From Ichthyophonus hoferi (lineage: Eukaryota > Opisthokonta > Ichthyosporea > Ichthyophonida > Ichthyophonidae), in contig NAOQ01000332.1 in NCBI GenBank assembly GCA_002751075.1, forward strand, positions 35,078 through 81,796: 46,719 bases of DNA, in the 5' to 3' direction. Positions 23,901 to 34,869 of this stretch are shown here, piece after piece (positions within the stretch are counted from its first letter, which is position 1; every line of letters begins with the position of its first letter). The notes under the pieces are model-generated. The model was not told where the DNA came from and did not search any database. It saw only the letters and a list, made by a program, of their open reading frames with translations. The translations under genes and the position numbers were made by a program.

Positions 23901-24570
23901 GTGTATGTGTATGTATGTATGTATATATGTGTGTGTGCATGGTGGTGCGTGGGCTTGTATTATATTGTCGGTTCATGCAAGGTATACCCAAATGTCTTTT
24001 GATATATATATATACGTTAATATGTCATTGGCCATATGCCCCTGTATATAGTTATATATATATTGTTGACGTAGCGATAAATATATACTATACTATATTA
24101 TAATATAATGTGCTATACTTTACCATATATCTATACCTAACCATGCCTACCTGCCCCCTACCCACATGAATGTCTTGTATATTATCTGTTTTCTGTTATA
24201 AGCAGGAGGCCGAAAAGATCAAACGGCACGTATATGCGGGAGCAGTGGGATGGTTTAGTTATGGAGGAGATACAGATACCTGTATAGCATTAAGGACCAT
24301 GCTGGTCAAAGAGGGCATTGCCTATTTGCAGGTAGGGACCTGTTGTGTGTGTTGTACTGTGTTGTATGTTATTATACTGCATGATATATTTTTGCTTTGT
24401 ATGCTATTCTATACTAATTCTACCCCTATCCTATACAGGCGGGAGGCGGAATAGTGTATGACAGTGATCCCACGGCCGAATACGAAGAGACTATAAATAA
24501 GATGGGCTCCAATGAGGCAGCGTTATTACAAGCAGAATCCTATTTTAAAGAGAGATATCAACAACTATAA
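19201..24570 (+). CDS. TRP2: Anthranilate synthase component I (TrpE)
   Basis: Thirteen exons: 19201-19260, 19571-19688, 19844-20015, 20504-20642, 21014-21124, 21795-21863, 22233-22337, 22574-22672, 22855-23021, 23213-23294, 23770-23886, 24206-24331 and 24439-24570. They give 498 residues, normal for TrpE. It converts chorismate, with ammonia from the TrpG glutaminase, to anthranilate. The N-terminal tryptophan-binding motif LLES (58-61) followed by [12 protein letters not shown] predicts feedback inhibition. The chorismate-binding core shows [71 protein letters not shown] (from 396) and [13 protein letters not shown], then [11 protein letters not shown]. No transit peptide is seen, so it is probably cytosolic. 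The ATG at 19201 is the only in-frame ATG after an upstream stop and overlaps the end of the preceding gene. TrpG-TrpD begins 256 bp downstream. The symbol uses yeast naming. Confidence 0.95.
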
Positions 24571-24826
24571 GCCATAATCATAGGTATATATATGTGTTAT
24601 TGTCTTATAAACATAGATTAATCTATATGTAGTATTTATAGTTGCAAAGTCCAATTGTAAATCAACGTATCCCTAAGCATATTCAAACATCTATGCGCAT
24701 TTAAAATCATTTAAAATGAAAATAATAGTTATAATTATAATATAGTATTCTAATAGGTAGGCCAAAGAGAGAGAAAGCTTGACATATATATGTATATAAT
24801 GTGTGCTTTGCGTTTTAACTCAATCG
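24571..24826. other. Short spacer between TrpE and TrpG-TrpD
   Basis: 256 bp of AT-rich DNA. A GAGAGAGAAAG stretch and TATATATGTATATAAT lie at about 24768-24800, 30-60 bp before the TrpG-TrpD ATG at 24827, and could serve as its core promoter. A long 5' or 3' untranslated region does not fit, so the two genes are tightly packed. Confidence 0.5.
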
Positions 24827-27800
24827 ATGCCTACAGAATCAAATACAACATCAAATATGACGGACCAAATAACTCAGCCCATTAAAGGGACACATGCGCC
24901 CAAGGTGCTATTAATAGACAATTATGATAGCTTTACCTTTAACATATATCAGTATCTCAGAGGTAGGTGGCATGTATGTATGTATGTATGTATATCTCTA
25001 CTGTATCTTACTATCTCTGACTATATATTACAATAACTTGATCTTTAACATATATCTGTCTGCGAGGTAAATGGCATATATGTATATATCTCACTATACC
25101 TTACTATATCTAATACTTGTATGTTTATACTGCCATACCAGAACTAGGTGCGGAAGTTATAGTTCATCGCAATGACGCCATTACATTGGAGGAATGTCAG
25201 GCCCTCCAACCCACCCACGTGGTTATCTCGCCTGGCCCGGGCCATCCTCTTACAGATTCTAATTTATCACGTCCTGTGATTGAGCTATTTGGTGGTAAAG
25301 TTCCTGTATTTGGTAAGTGGGAGAGGGAGGGCTAGAGATGTAGTGTGCGTGTATATAATTGAAAGTGCAATGTACTGTAATATAGATAAGATAATATAGT
25401 ATAGTGTAGTATAATATATTGTAATGTAATATAATGTAATATGATAATGATAATACATTTATCTCTGCTGATATATACATATATATATAAGGATACAAAG
25501 ATTAGCACTAGGATGTTAGTACTGTATAAAGAATGCAATAAAACAATATATTATAATAAAAGATAGTCCAATAAAATGGAACAGATTTTATTTATGTTTT
25601 GAACTGTTTGACACATACATACACACATATATATACCTAATTGTGTATATGTTGGTTTAAGATATTAGAATGATATATTGTTGTAATAATAGGGAGAAAG
25701 GGTAGCAATATAAATATTATAGTTATATGTACTTTTAAATTTTTAATAGGCATGTGGTTGCTTAATGTTTGTCATCCACCTAACCTTACCCTATTCCATC
25801 TTATCCTATCCTATCTTATCCTATCCTACCCTATCCTATTTTCTAGGGGTGTGTATGGGCATGCAATGTATGTATGCCCTCTATGGCGGGCAGGTGATAG
25901 GTGCTCCTACCATGGTACACGGCAAAGTATCAATCATTCATCACGATAGTAAAGGATGTTTTACTGACCTGCCACCCACTGTAAAGGTATGTGTTTGCAT
26001 AGTAAGATAGATAATAAGGTATTTAATCAGGTATATAGTAAGTATAGTAAGGTAGATACCATTGTGTTCATATAATAAGCACTGTACTGTAGCTGTAGCT
26101 AATGTTGTACACATACCTACCTACCCTACAGGTGACCCGCTACCACTCTCTAGTGGGCGATCCTTCTGATGTGCCTAAGGATCTCGAGGTCACCGCCACT
26201 ACAGCCGATGGAGTTATTATGGGTGTACGGCATAAAAGGTACTATGCATATTGTTTATATATGTGTGTATGTGTATATGTATATGTATATATGTCTAATC
26301 ATAGTATTAACACTACCTTCTATCTGTACATATATCTATATATATAAAGGTACATTACATTATACATTATACAACTCAGCAGGACACATCCTGCCCATCA
26401 CATGATATTCTCTCAAGGTTACAGTGTGTAAGGGGATATAAGGGAATATGCATGGAAAGAATACATGTAATATATAGTTATAGCATGTTACCATCATTGG
26501 ACTAACCTACAACATATGCACTATCCTTTCCTCTGTAGATATACAGTGGAGGGGGTCCAGTTCCACCCGGAAAGCATCCTGACTGAATATGGGTATGATA
26601 TGTTCCGCAACTTCTTATCCTTGACCAGTGGGGTGTGGAATAAAGTGGAGATTAAGCCAATACTAAAGGGGCCTTCCACACCTACGGTAGGTTTTATTGG
26701 AGGAAGGAATGAAAGATAAGGTTTTATTGGTCTATAATATATTGTAATATAGTACAGTATGGTGTAGTATAATGTAATATAATGCACGTACGGGTAATAT
26801 AGAGTTATATAGTTATGACTATTAATGTGGTTAGGTGGTGGGTATGTAGTAAGATATTATATATAATATATTATATGCGTATTAATGGCACAACATATGT
26901 ATAATATAACCTGTGTATAGTAGATCGACCTAGATATACATATAGCCTATACCCCATACCATATAATTAATATAACATACCATATAATATGTATATAGGC
27001 TATACAAACAGCAATCAAATTGCTGTGTAATGATAAGGAGCCAATGGAAGTCGATATGATCCAGGCATTTGATGACATCATGACCGGACATGCTACAGAT
27101 GCGCAGACTGCTACCTTATTAATGGTAATATATATACTATAAAAACTAAATGGTTAAGTTATGAGAGAGGCCCGGATGATTCCAATTGGGATATTATTTC
27201 GTGAGTCTAATTTACTAATAAAAAATTAAGGGTAATTAAAGCCAATGTTGTAATTGGAAAGGTTTATGTTATCATAAATAAATATTACTGGTATAGATTG
27301 TGTATATTTATGCTGACCTATTAGTATAATATTATTATATTAATATTATATACTATATATTATTACATATAGTTTAGATATTCTGTTTCTATAATGATTC
27401 CTCTATTTCTCTTTCTCCTTGTGGTTGTTGGTTATAAATTTTGACTTTAAATCCCCTCCAGGCCGTTAAGTCACACGGTGAAACTCCCACCATTGTGAAT
27501 TCTTGTTGTGCGGCTGTGTTGAATACCTCGGTGAGTATAAAAGAATTGTATTGTATTATAGAGTAGAGTAGGGCAGTGGATGATATGGTATTATATTATA
27601 TAATATTGTATTATACTACATTATACGCATATATGCATAAATACGGTGGTAGGGATACAACCAGTTACCTAACCCTCTCCTATGTGCATGTATGCTATAG
27701 GTGAAGTGCGATCTGCCCTATCGTACAGTAGATATAGTAGGCACTGGTGGTGATATGCACAACACATTCAACGTATCTACTACGGCTGGATTGGTTGCTG

Positions 27801-30188
27801 CCGCCGCTGGATTGAGGTGGGTACACACCATTGGCTAGATATAATATGGAATAATGGTAGATTAATAAAACACGTTATAAATTAAATTAATAACACTGAA
27901 AGTTGGTGATATATCATATATTATTCTATCAAACATAATATATGATATACTACCCTACCTTCAAACGTAAAGCCAAACCCGGGTGAATCTTAATATGTAT
28001 ATATGTAAGTTGATTGTACAGTATATAATATAGAATATACTGTGACAGATAATTTTATTCATTATCTATTTTTATTCATACGCCACATTTATAAACAAAA
28101 AACCCATCTCAGAACCAGTCTGGGCCCAAATTATATACTTTATTAAAGTTGGTATTAGGTAATAGACGCCCAGTAGGGATCGTTGATTGGAACATAGAGG
28201 CTGTGTACGATGCTTACCTAATCTCACCACCAACTACAACAATCCATAAGTGACACTATACCCTACTAACTAAATTAGCTAACTGCTTCAGTATATTAAT
28301 ATATAATATATATAATATATTTTTAGTCTAGTATGATAGATATAGCATGATATGTAATATAATGTAAATACCCTATTAACTGAATTAAACCAACTGTAAA
28401 CGCCTCAGAGTTGCCAAACATGGTAATCGGTCGTCATCATCAAAATGCGGGAGTTCTGATCTATTAGAAGAGCTGGGTGTCCAGATTAATACTCCACCCA
28501 ATAACTGTGGTGATATCATAGATCGTGTAGGATACTGCTTCCTGTTTGCCCAATTATTTCATCCGGCTATGAAGACTGTGGCCGCTATAAGAAAACAGGT
28601 ATAGCCTTATATAGTCAAAATATCTATGTACAAATATATCTATATAAAAATAATTTTAAAGCTATACACTAAGTCTCAGTTCAAAATTAATTAAAACAAT
28701 TAAATGCACTTTACTATCCAATGAGACGATTTATATAAATTTATATCTAGATACTCATTTGTTTTCTGATATTCCACAGATGGGAGTGCGCACAATCTTC
28801 AATATAATTGGTCCCTTAATCAATCCAACCAATCCTCGGGCTATGATAGTGGGGGTCTATACACCGAAAATTGGGAAATTAATGGCTGAAACATTAAGAC
28901 TAAGGGGGATAAAGGAGGGAATGGTGGTGTGTGGAGCAGAGGGATTAGACGAGGTATGTATTATATATGTATGTATACTTGCATATGTATATATATTATA
29001 GAATAGAGTATATAGTATGTATATTATGACCTTTTCTCTCCCACTTTGTATTTTTTTCTCTCCCACTTTGTATTTTTTTCTCTTATTCCTCTCCCTTTTC
29101 CTCTTCCACAGATCAGTATTAGTGGTCCAACCTATATATGGCGATTGCACAACGATGAAGTAAAAGAAAGTGTGATTAATCCAAGTGATTTTGGTCTACC
29201 CTGTCATCCAATAGAAACAGTGGTTGGAGGAGATCCTGCAACTAATGCGGTAATATAATATTTATCTAATTAAGTAGATAAAAATAAAAATATGTATATA
29301 TATATGATATATGGGGGTTATTTTTATATATTTAGCCTGTTGTATTTGCTTTATTTAAATGCGGACAATTGTAAAGATAAATTTATGTGGATATATTAGC
29401 AAATAACAAAAGAAAATTAAAATAAACAGATGTTTTAAATTTGTTTTCATGCCTTTTATCATTATTAACCTATCAATTCATGCCATACAGTCTATATTAC
29501 TCTCTCTATTGGATGGAATGGAGGGTCCATTTATGGACTTTGTTTTAATCAACACGTCTGGTTAGTTCCCACCTTTTACTATGCATGACCTATAATATTG
29601 GTAGCCTATTATATCTTGGTTTATAGCACTTTGAATGGATCTTGCTTGTTTTAGTGAGGGATTTGAAACAAATACTATAATGGTACAAAGTATTATAATT
29701 TAATGAAGTATAATTTATCTATTGCATCATTTGCTATAAAATCTAATATTAAAAACAAAAATGCAATAGGATACCAATCGGTTATACATTAAAATTAATT
29801 TTATATTCCTCGCTAAAAGATAAGTGTTAAATTAAGCATATCTATTATTTTTTAGCGGCAACGGATATAGATCGTTGAAGTGTACAAACTGTGATTTTAA
29901 AAACTGTACATAGACAAAGACACATCCAATATGTTTGTATGTGTATCTGTTATGTTCACATTATTTAATCATATATACCATATTGTATCTTATCCTATAA
30001 TATCCCAATATGACTAATGACTTATTTCTGCAGCTCTTCTATTGGTGGCTGGTAAAGTCACTAATTACATGGATGGGGTTGCAATGGCCCGAGAGGCCAT
30101 CCAAACAGGGAAGGCAAAGGACGTGCTTAATAGCTATATTAGGATGTCCCAAGATATATCTAATTCACAAAAAAGTGAAAATAAATAG
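24827..30188 (+). CDS. Fused TrpG glutamine amidotransferase and TrpD anthranilate phosphoribosyltransferase
   Basis: Thirteen exons: 24827-24962, 25142-25312, 25847-25986, 26132-26238, 26539-26686, 26999-27124, 27462-27530, 27701-27816, 28409-28598, 28780-28953, 29112-29249, 29491-29560 and 30034-30188. They give 579 residues. TrpG (about 26-225): [24 protein letters not shown], nucleophile Cys104 in GVCMGMQ (usually GVCLGHQ), and His193/Glu195 in QFHPES complete the class I triad that frees ammonia from glutamine for TrpE. TrpD (about 234-579): [15 protein letters not shown] (311-325, PRPP binding), [50 protein letters not shown]. The domain boundary coincides with an intron. TrpG-TrpD fusion is the arrangement of E. 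coli TrpD, whereas ascomycete and basidiomycete TrpG is joined to TrpC or TrpC-TrpF. The first ATG at 24827 was chosen; a second at 24857 is possible. Confidence 0.95.
28043..28255 (-). mobile_element. LTR-like fossil repeat, copy 2
   Basis: Related to 16911-17357 from TGACAGATAATTTT to AATCCATAAGTGACA, but shorter. The two share the central AACCAGTCTGGGCCCA and GGATCGTTGATTG blocks. It lies inside the TrpG-TrpD intron between 27816 and 28409. It looks like a solo LTR with no coding part. Confidence 0.45.
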
Positions 30189-30830
30189 TTAGTTTATATC
30201 TATCTATTTCTCTCTCGTCCATTGGTATAAGCATTGATCCAACACTCATCAAATTAATCTTTTAATGAGCAGTTCTGTAAGAATTAAACTAGTAATCATT
30301 TGTATTATAGTAACTATAACTAGATAGACTAGTGTTTATTACATGGCATGTAGTTATGCTAACGAGACAGGATATCCATGGAGGATTCTAAATAGTGGTA
30401 TACGGCCAGATACTTCCCTAAAGAATATTATAGGGTTGATGAGTACCATAAGATATAGTAGGATGTGATATTGCTTATAATAAGTCAAGGTGTGATGTAA
30501 GATATATTGTAGTATACTAAGATATTATATGACAATATTCTATCCAATCTTGTGATACATGATTGGATGCAACGATCATAGATTAGCTATTAATCCAATT
30601 ATATTAACGTTGAGATCAAACTCATTTGATCAATTATGACTTAGACCAATAAATTAATATTGCCATTATCATTCAAATCATAAGAGATTGATTACAAACC
30701 TAACAAATCTTGTCATCAATTAATATTATAATCAGTCACCTGATGGTAATTAATCATCAATCAATCAATCAAAGGGCTGCTGATGAAAACCCTCACTGAC
30801 AAGGGAATAGTTCATTGGAAATATCTGAAT
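30189..30830. other. Intergenic AT-rich DNA after TrpG-TrpD
   Basis: Nothing recognisable apart from short ATCAAT/AATCAATC runs (about 30720-30775). It presumably includes the 3' untranslated region of TrpG-TrpD. Confidence 0.5.
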
Positions 30831-31216
30831 AAAATAAAGGCACTTATTACCTTAAAAACTACTGAAATTAATTGCTATATTAATTAAACTCACATACATC
30901 AACAAATAGATCCATTGTAGCTTGATCATTAATTCAAAATAACCGCCGCAATCTTTAATATCCTCTGTCGAGTTATTTGTATCCTAGTGTATATTCCAAT
31001 ATTGTCTGGAAGGATATGTGGAATGAGGTGAGGCTATTAAACTAGCAGATGTGATAAAATGCAAATAATTCGATAGGGGGTATTAAGGATTACGGCGGTT
31101 ATTTTGTATCAATGATCAAGCTACTACAGATCTATTTGTTGATGTATGTGAGTGTTTAATTAATATAGCGATTAATTCCAATAGCTTTTAAGAAATTAAT
31201 TGTAAAGCTTTATTTT
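30831..31216. mobile_element. Fold-back (long inverted-repeat) element
   Basis: Arms 30831-30985 and 31053-31216 are near-complementary over about 155 bp, for example CTCACATACATCAACAAATA on the left and its complement in TATTTGTTGATGTATGTGAG on the right, with a loop of about 70 bp. No coding content. This is typical of a MITE or fold-back DNA transposon. Related DNA at about 31455-31495 repeats part of the right arm. If transcribed, it would form a long hairpin. Confidence 0.7.
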
Positions 31217-31800
31217 GCTTGTTTGGTTCGCACATGTAGTTTCATGAAATTAGCATAGCCATTTCATTAATTAATTATATTTATTGGTGCCTAAGTGGCT
31301 TTATCGCGAATAGTTCGGTGATTTGCACCTGATTTGTTGCGTCAAATAGTAGTAATTAGATAATACCTCTGTATAGCTAATATTATTTGCTATTGACGTA
31401 ATAAATTAAGTGGAGCGTGCTAGACCCATAGCCCAGTTAAGATATATATAACTAGATCGAGGATATTAAAGATTATGGTAGTTATTTGTAACTTAACAGA
31501 TAATAGGCATTATTAGCTAACTTCCCAATCGCTATTCAGTAATCTAATCAGGAACCAGTCGTAAATATTTTTATCGACTGACACAATTCATGAAAGATAG
31601 CAGAGACCTATTAGGAATGTAAACTTTTATTAAATACTATTATGTGCTTGTTTGGATGGTGTGTTAACTCATTTTCTCGTTGATGTAATGGTGTTGATAT
31701 ACTGAATACTATGACAAAAGAATCGATCTACTTATTATCTGGGTTTCGATCGAGCCTTCTTGTTCATCCGTTGCTAGCGATCTTGTAACATTTCTCTTAA
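31217..31800. other. Intergenic DNA, no gene seen
   Basis: Holds a partial repeat of the fold-back arm (31455-31495). A short block at about 31743-31790 (TCGATCGAGCCTTCTTGTTCATC) recurs at 36585-36625 and, inverted, near 37090-37125. No supported coding sequence. Confidence 0.45.
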
Positions 31801-31940
31801 ACTGTCACCCAATAACACGTCAGGTTGTGTACTATATTGTAAACAAAACTAGAAGGCCCGTCTCAACCACACAGTGGTTAATTTATATTATTTCGACATG
31901 TGATGCAATGAGACTGAATTTGGGTCAAATTGTATACTTA
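31801..31940 (-). repeat. Dispersed repeat R3, copy c
   Basis: Reverse-strand copy of the roughly 150-bp repeat R3 (compare 6918-7066, 39829-39971, 46249-46396). Shared blocks include AAACAAAACTAGAAG, CAACCACACAGTGGTT and GAGACTGAATT. It is followed at about 32000-32090 by a block resembling the R4 array unit, the same order as at 46.25-46.53 kb, so R3 and R4 may belong to one longer element. Confidence 0.7.
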
Positions 31941-32088
31941 ATATATTGCCGTATACAATAATTACTCTCAATCTGAATTATTACTACGTAGGTTTGATAA
32001 ACAACCTCTATTATTTGATTAATAGAATATTTGTTATATTCCAACACAAATTATTAAATAAGAAAGGGATCATTGCAACGGATTATAC

Positions 32089-32562
32089 ATAAAACTCACT
32101 GTCGCTTCATAAAATTGAATAGCGAAATATACTTGAGAGAATAATTGAGTGCCCACGCAATTATTCCAATGACAGGAGTCTTGAATATTATTACGTCATA
32201 ATCACAACATAAGAAAATAAATAAAACAAAGACCAAAAAGAACAATAAAAACGAATCAAAATTTAAGAACAATTAGAGACAGAAGCGTCCCCGTAACAAA
32301 TATTCGTTTAAAAGGAGAGTTAATTGGGTAGCCCTGTGAAACTCCCCGAGGATCTATCATGAAATTGGCTGTCAGAGAATAGCTAAGACATGAAAAAGCC
32401 ATTCCTATACCAACCAAAGTAAATAAAAATAAATATACTATATTCAGCAAAATTAAAAGGGGGTCAGCGAATGGGATCAAGCGTGTTGCAATACCCGCAT
32501 GTCCCGGAGGATTAAGTCATACACTGAATCATAAAACCCACTATCGCATCATAAAATTGAAT
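32089..32562. repeat. Segment flanked by 32-bp imperfect direct repeats
   Basis: ATAAAACTCACTGTCGC...TCATAAAATTGAAT at 32089-32120 recurs with four differences at 32531-32562. Between them, on the minus strand, an open frame of about 86 codons (32541-32256) has strongly hydrophobic segments (LIPFADPLLILLNIVYLFLF) and a DPRGVSQGYP motif. It starts after a stop with no ATG near its beginning and is not recognised. Whether this is an inserted piece of a membrane-protein gene or chance is unclear. Confidence 0.35.
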
Positions 32563-32825
32563 GATACCTTAGTATCAAACAGGTAAGGATAAACCTACCT
32601 CCGAGTCTACTTTGAACATGTTTATAGCCCATTTTATATATCAAAATTAAATAAGCTAGTGATTGTGGGATTTTTAAAATCTTGAAAAATGACATCCAAT
32701 GGTACTGGCAGGAATGTTTTTCTTGGCATTTGTGGAACCTTTTTTGAATCTATTTGGCCTAATTGATTGGTTGGTGAAAAGCGAGACGCCTTACCTTTTA
32801 AAACCAATATCTATAATTAAGTTCT

Positions 32826-33110
32826 GATAAAACCAAAGCGCTTACTGCATTTTTACAAGGTTTTGAGCGAAAGAAGTCTAAATAAAAGATCTCGTACAAT
32901 AATAAATACGATTTTTCTACTGTTCATTCATATAAAAATATATATTATTAGACTAATTATAAAAGTTCACAATCCGGAATCTATTTTATTTTGTTTATGC
33001 TTTTCATATTATATTTATAGTTGTTGAAGAAGTTAAAGTAAATTATCCAGATGCTTTTCTAAAAAGCCAACTAGTAGAGTCTGCTGATTTTAGTCCTACT
33101 TCCAATGGAG
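32826..33110 (+). repeat. Unclassified repeat family E, copy 3 (shorter)
   Basis: Begins AACCAAAGCGCTTACTGCAT and ends AAGCCAACTAGTAGAGTCTG, matching copy 1 (9988-10570) and copy 2 (42686-43215, AAGGCCAACTAGTCGATTCTG) in the same order and orientation. The initiator-tRNA-related segment adjoins or overlaps its right end. Confidence 0.5.
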
Positions 33111-33146
33111 TTATGGGCCCAGCACGCTTCCATTGCGCAATGGCTT
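33070..33146 (-). repeat. Initiator tRNA-Met-related segment (SINE-like), copy 1
   Basis: The minus strand reads TTGCGCAATGGAAGCGTGC then TGGGCCCATAAC, matching the 5' half of eukaryotic initiator tRNA-Met (TGGCGCAG.GGAAGCGTGCTGGGCCCATAAC) including the CAT anticodon loop. A weak match to the T arm follows. The stems do not pair properly, so this is not a working tRNA. A tRNA-derived SINE head or retrotransposed tRNA copy is likely. Confidence 0.55.
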
Positions 33147-33212
33147 CCAAAGACCAGTTTGGTCTTTCACAAAATACCCCATTTAGTATCACAGTGTATT
33201 TTGGAAATGTTG

Positions 33213-33265
33213 GGAAAGATTTTGGAAAGATTTTGGAAAGATTTTGGAAAGATTTTGGAAAGATT
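33213..33265 (+). repeat. 11-bp tandem repeat GGAAAGATTTT
   Basis: About five head-to-tail units, TTTTGGAAAGA register. This makes the long plus-strand frame across 33105-33413 periodic and low-complexity, so that frame is not taken as a gene. Confidence 0.85.
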
Positions 33266-33328
33266 TTTTGATTTTCTAGAATACTTAAGCAACAAGGAGA
33301 TAAGAAACAGTAAATCACAATACTTAAT

Positions 33329-33565
33329 TCAAAACCATTGCTTGCCCGCGTTAGTACTTGACACGTATGTGACCGTAATGGGTTTTGTAAATTTTCTAGA
33401 ACCAATGTGGTGATTGTTTTTAGCTGACTCCGTTGAGTTGAACTTGATTTTGAAAAAAAGGCTTTCAATTGGATTGAAGCTGGGACTATATGATGACAAA
33501 TACATTACTTCAACGTTCAAAGTCATTGTATGAATGGATTGAATTTGCCCGCATTGTTGAATCAA
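33329..33565 (-). pseudogene. Tc1/mariner (IS630-type) transposase relic
   Basis: A minus-strand frame contains VEVMYLSSYSPSFNPIESLF, matching the conserved C-terminal part of the DDE domain in Tc1/mariner-type transposases (family pattern LPPYSPDLNPIE, where E is the third catalytic acid). Only this part is recognisable: the upstream DDE half, the DNA-binding region and terminal inverted repeats are not seen. It is a dead fragment of a DNA transposon lying beside the E and tRNA-related repeats. Confidence 0.7.
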
Positions 33566-34297
33566 GCACCCAAAAAATCAGTAATACATAAGCAAATATA
33601 ATGTACCATAGAATAAATACATATGTAAATAGAATATATGTAAAAATAAAATAAACCATAACCGTGCAATGAGCGGGACCCTCATAAATATTTCAGACAT
33701 TACATTGCGTATATAATTTTACTATAATTTACACAATATTACATATATGTAATAGTTTGCTTAACGTATTTTCATCTTTTTAAAGCTAAAAACTCACCTT
33801 ACAAGTCTCTTTATTAATGGTTTTTATTGAATATTTTGATGATTTACATATTAAAGCTTAAAATTCCTATTTTGAAGAATGAAAAGGCATAAAAGTTTTC
33901 AATATATATATATATTGGCAAAATCTTTGCTAAAATTTTGGAGATCATTCCAAACATTTCCGAAATACTAGACATAATAGCGTGTTTTCCGTGAGCCACC
34001 CAAAAGAAAGAACTAAAGAGCTTATGATAGGCGGCACAAAACGTGTTAATTATAATAAGTCAATGGTTCGCGAATACTGACAACACTTCAGTCCAAGACA
34101 TTCTTGGCTTGGGGATATTCCAACTCTGATCATCCTTCTTCTCTACCCGTCCGCAGTGCACGCGACATCAACCGCAAGTTGTTACTATATGCAAAAATTA
34201 ACAATCGCAAACCGATCGCTAATTCATAATCACGGGGGTTTACAAGATCTAGACCAATGTCCATTGTACACGGCGATACCACACACCCATCAACATA
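33566..34297. other. AT-rich intergenic DNA before the gap
   Basis: No gene recognised. Contains a (TA)n run near 33903-33916. Confidence 0.5.
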
Positions 34298-34856
34298 NNN
34301 NNNNNNNNNNNNNNNNNNNNNNNNNNNNNNNNNNNNNNNNNNNNNNNNNNNNNNNNNNNNNNNNNNNNNNNNNNNNNNNNNNNNNNNNNNNNNNNNNNNN
34401 NNNNNNNNNNNNNNNNNNNNNNNNNNNNNNNNNNNNNNNNNNNNNNNNNNNNNNNNNNNNNNNNNNNNNNNNNNNNNNNNNNNNNNNNNNNNNNNNNNNN
34501 NNNNNNNNNNNNNNNNNNNNNNNNNNNNNNNNNNNNNNNNNNNNNNNNNNNNNNNNNNNNNNNNNNNNNNNNNNNNNNNNNNNNNNNNNNNNNNNNNNNN
34601 NNNNNNNNNNNNNNNNNNNNNNNNNNNNNNNNNNNNNNNNNNNNNNNNNNNNNNNNNNNNNNNNNNNNNNNNNNNNNNNNNNNNNNNNNNNNNNNNNNNN
34701 NNNNNNNNNNNNNNNNNNNNNNNNNNNNNNNNNNNNNNNNNNNNNNNNNNNNNNNNNNNNNNNNNNNNNNNNNNNNNNNNNNNNNNNNNNNNNNNNNNNN
34801 NNNNNNNNNNNNNNNNNNNNNNNNNNNNNNNNNNNNNNNNNNNNNNNNNNNNNNNN
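34298..34856. other. Assembly gap of 559 unknown bases
   Basis: A run of N. Sequence on the right starts GTTTTTTTTTTTTTCAGG and passes straight into the AT-rich repeat array, so the gap probably hides more repeat. Reading frames spanning the Ns have no meaning. Confidence 0.95.
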
Positions 34857-34869
34857 GTTTTTTTTTTTT

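Noticed and set aside
25259-25538. Minus-strand frames over the TrpG intron
   Set aside because: Low-complexity Y/I/L translations of AT-rich intron microsatellite.
33105-33413. Plus-strand 102-codon frame rich in GKILERFWKDF
   Set aside because: Produced by an 11-bp tandem repeat and overlapping a tRNA-related repeat.
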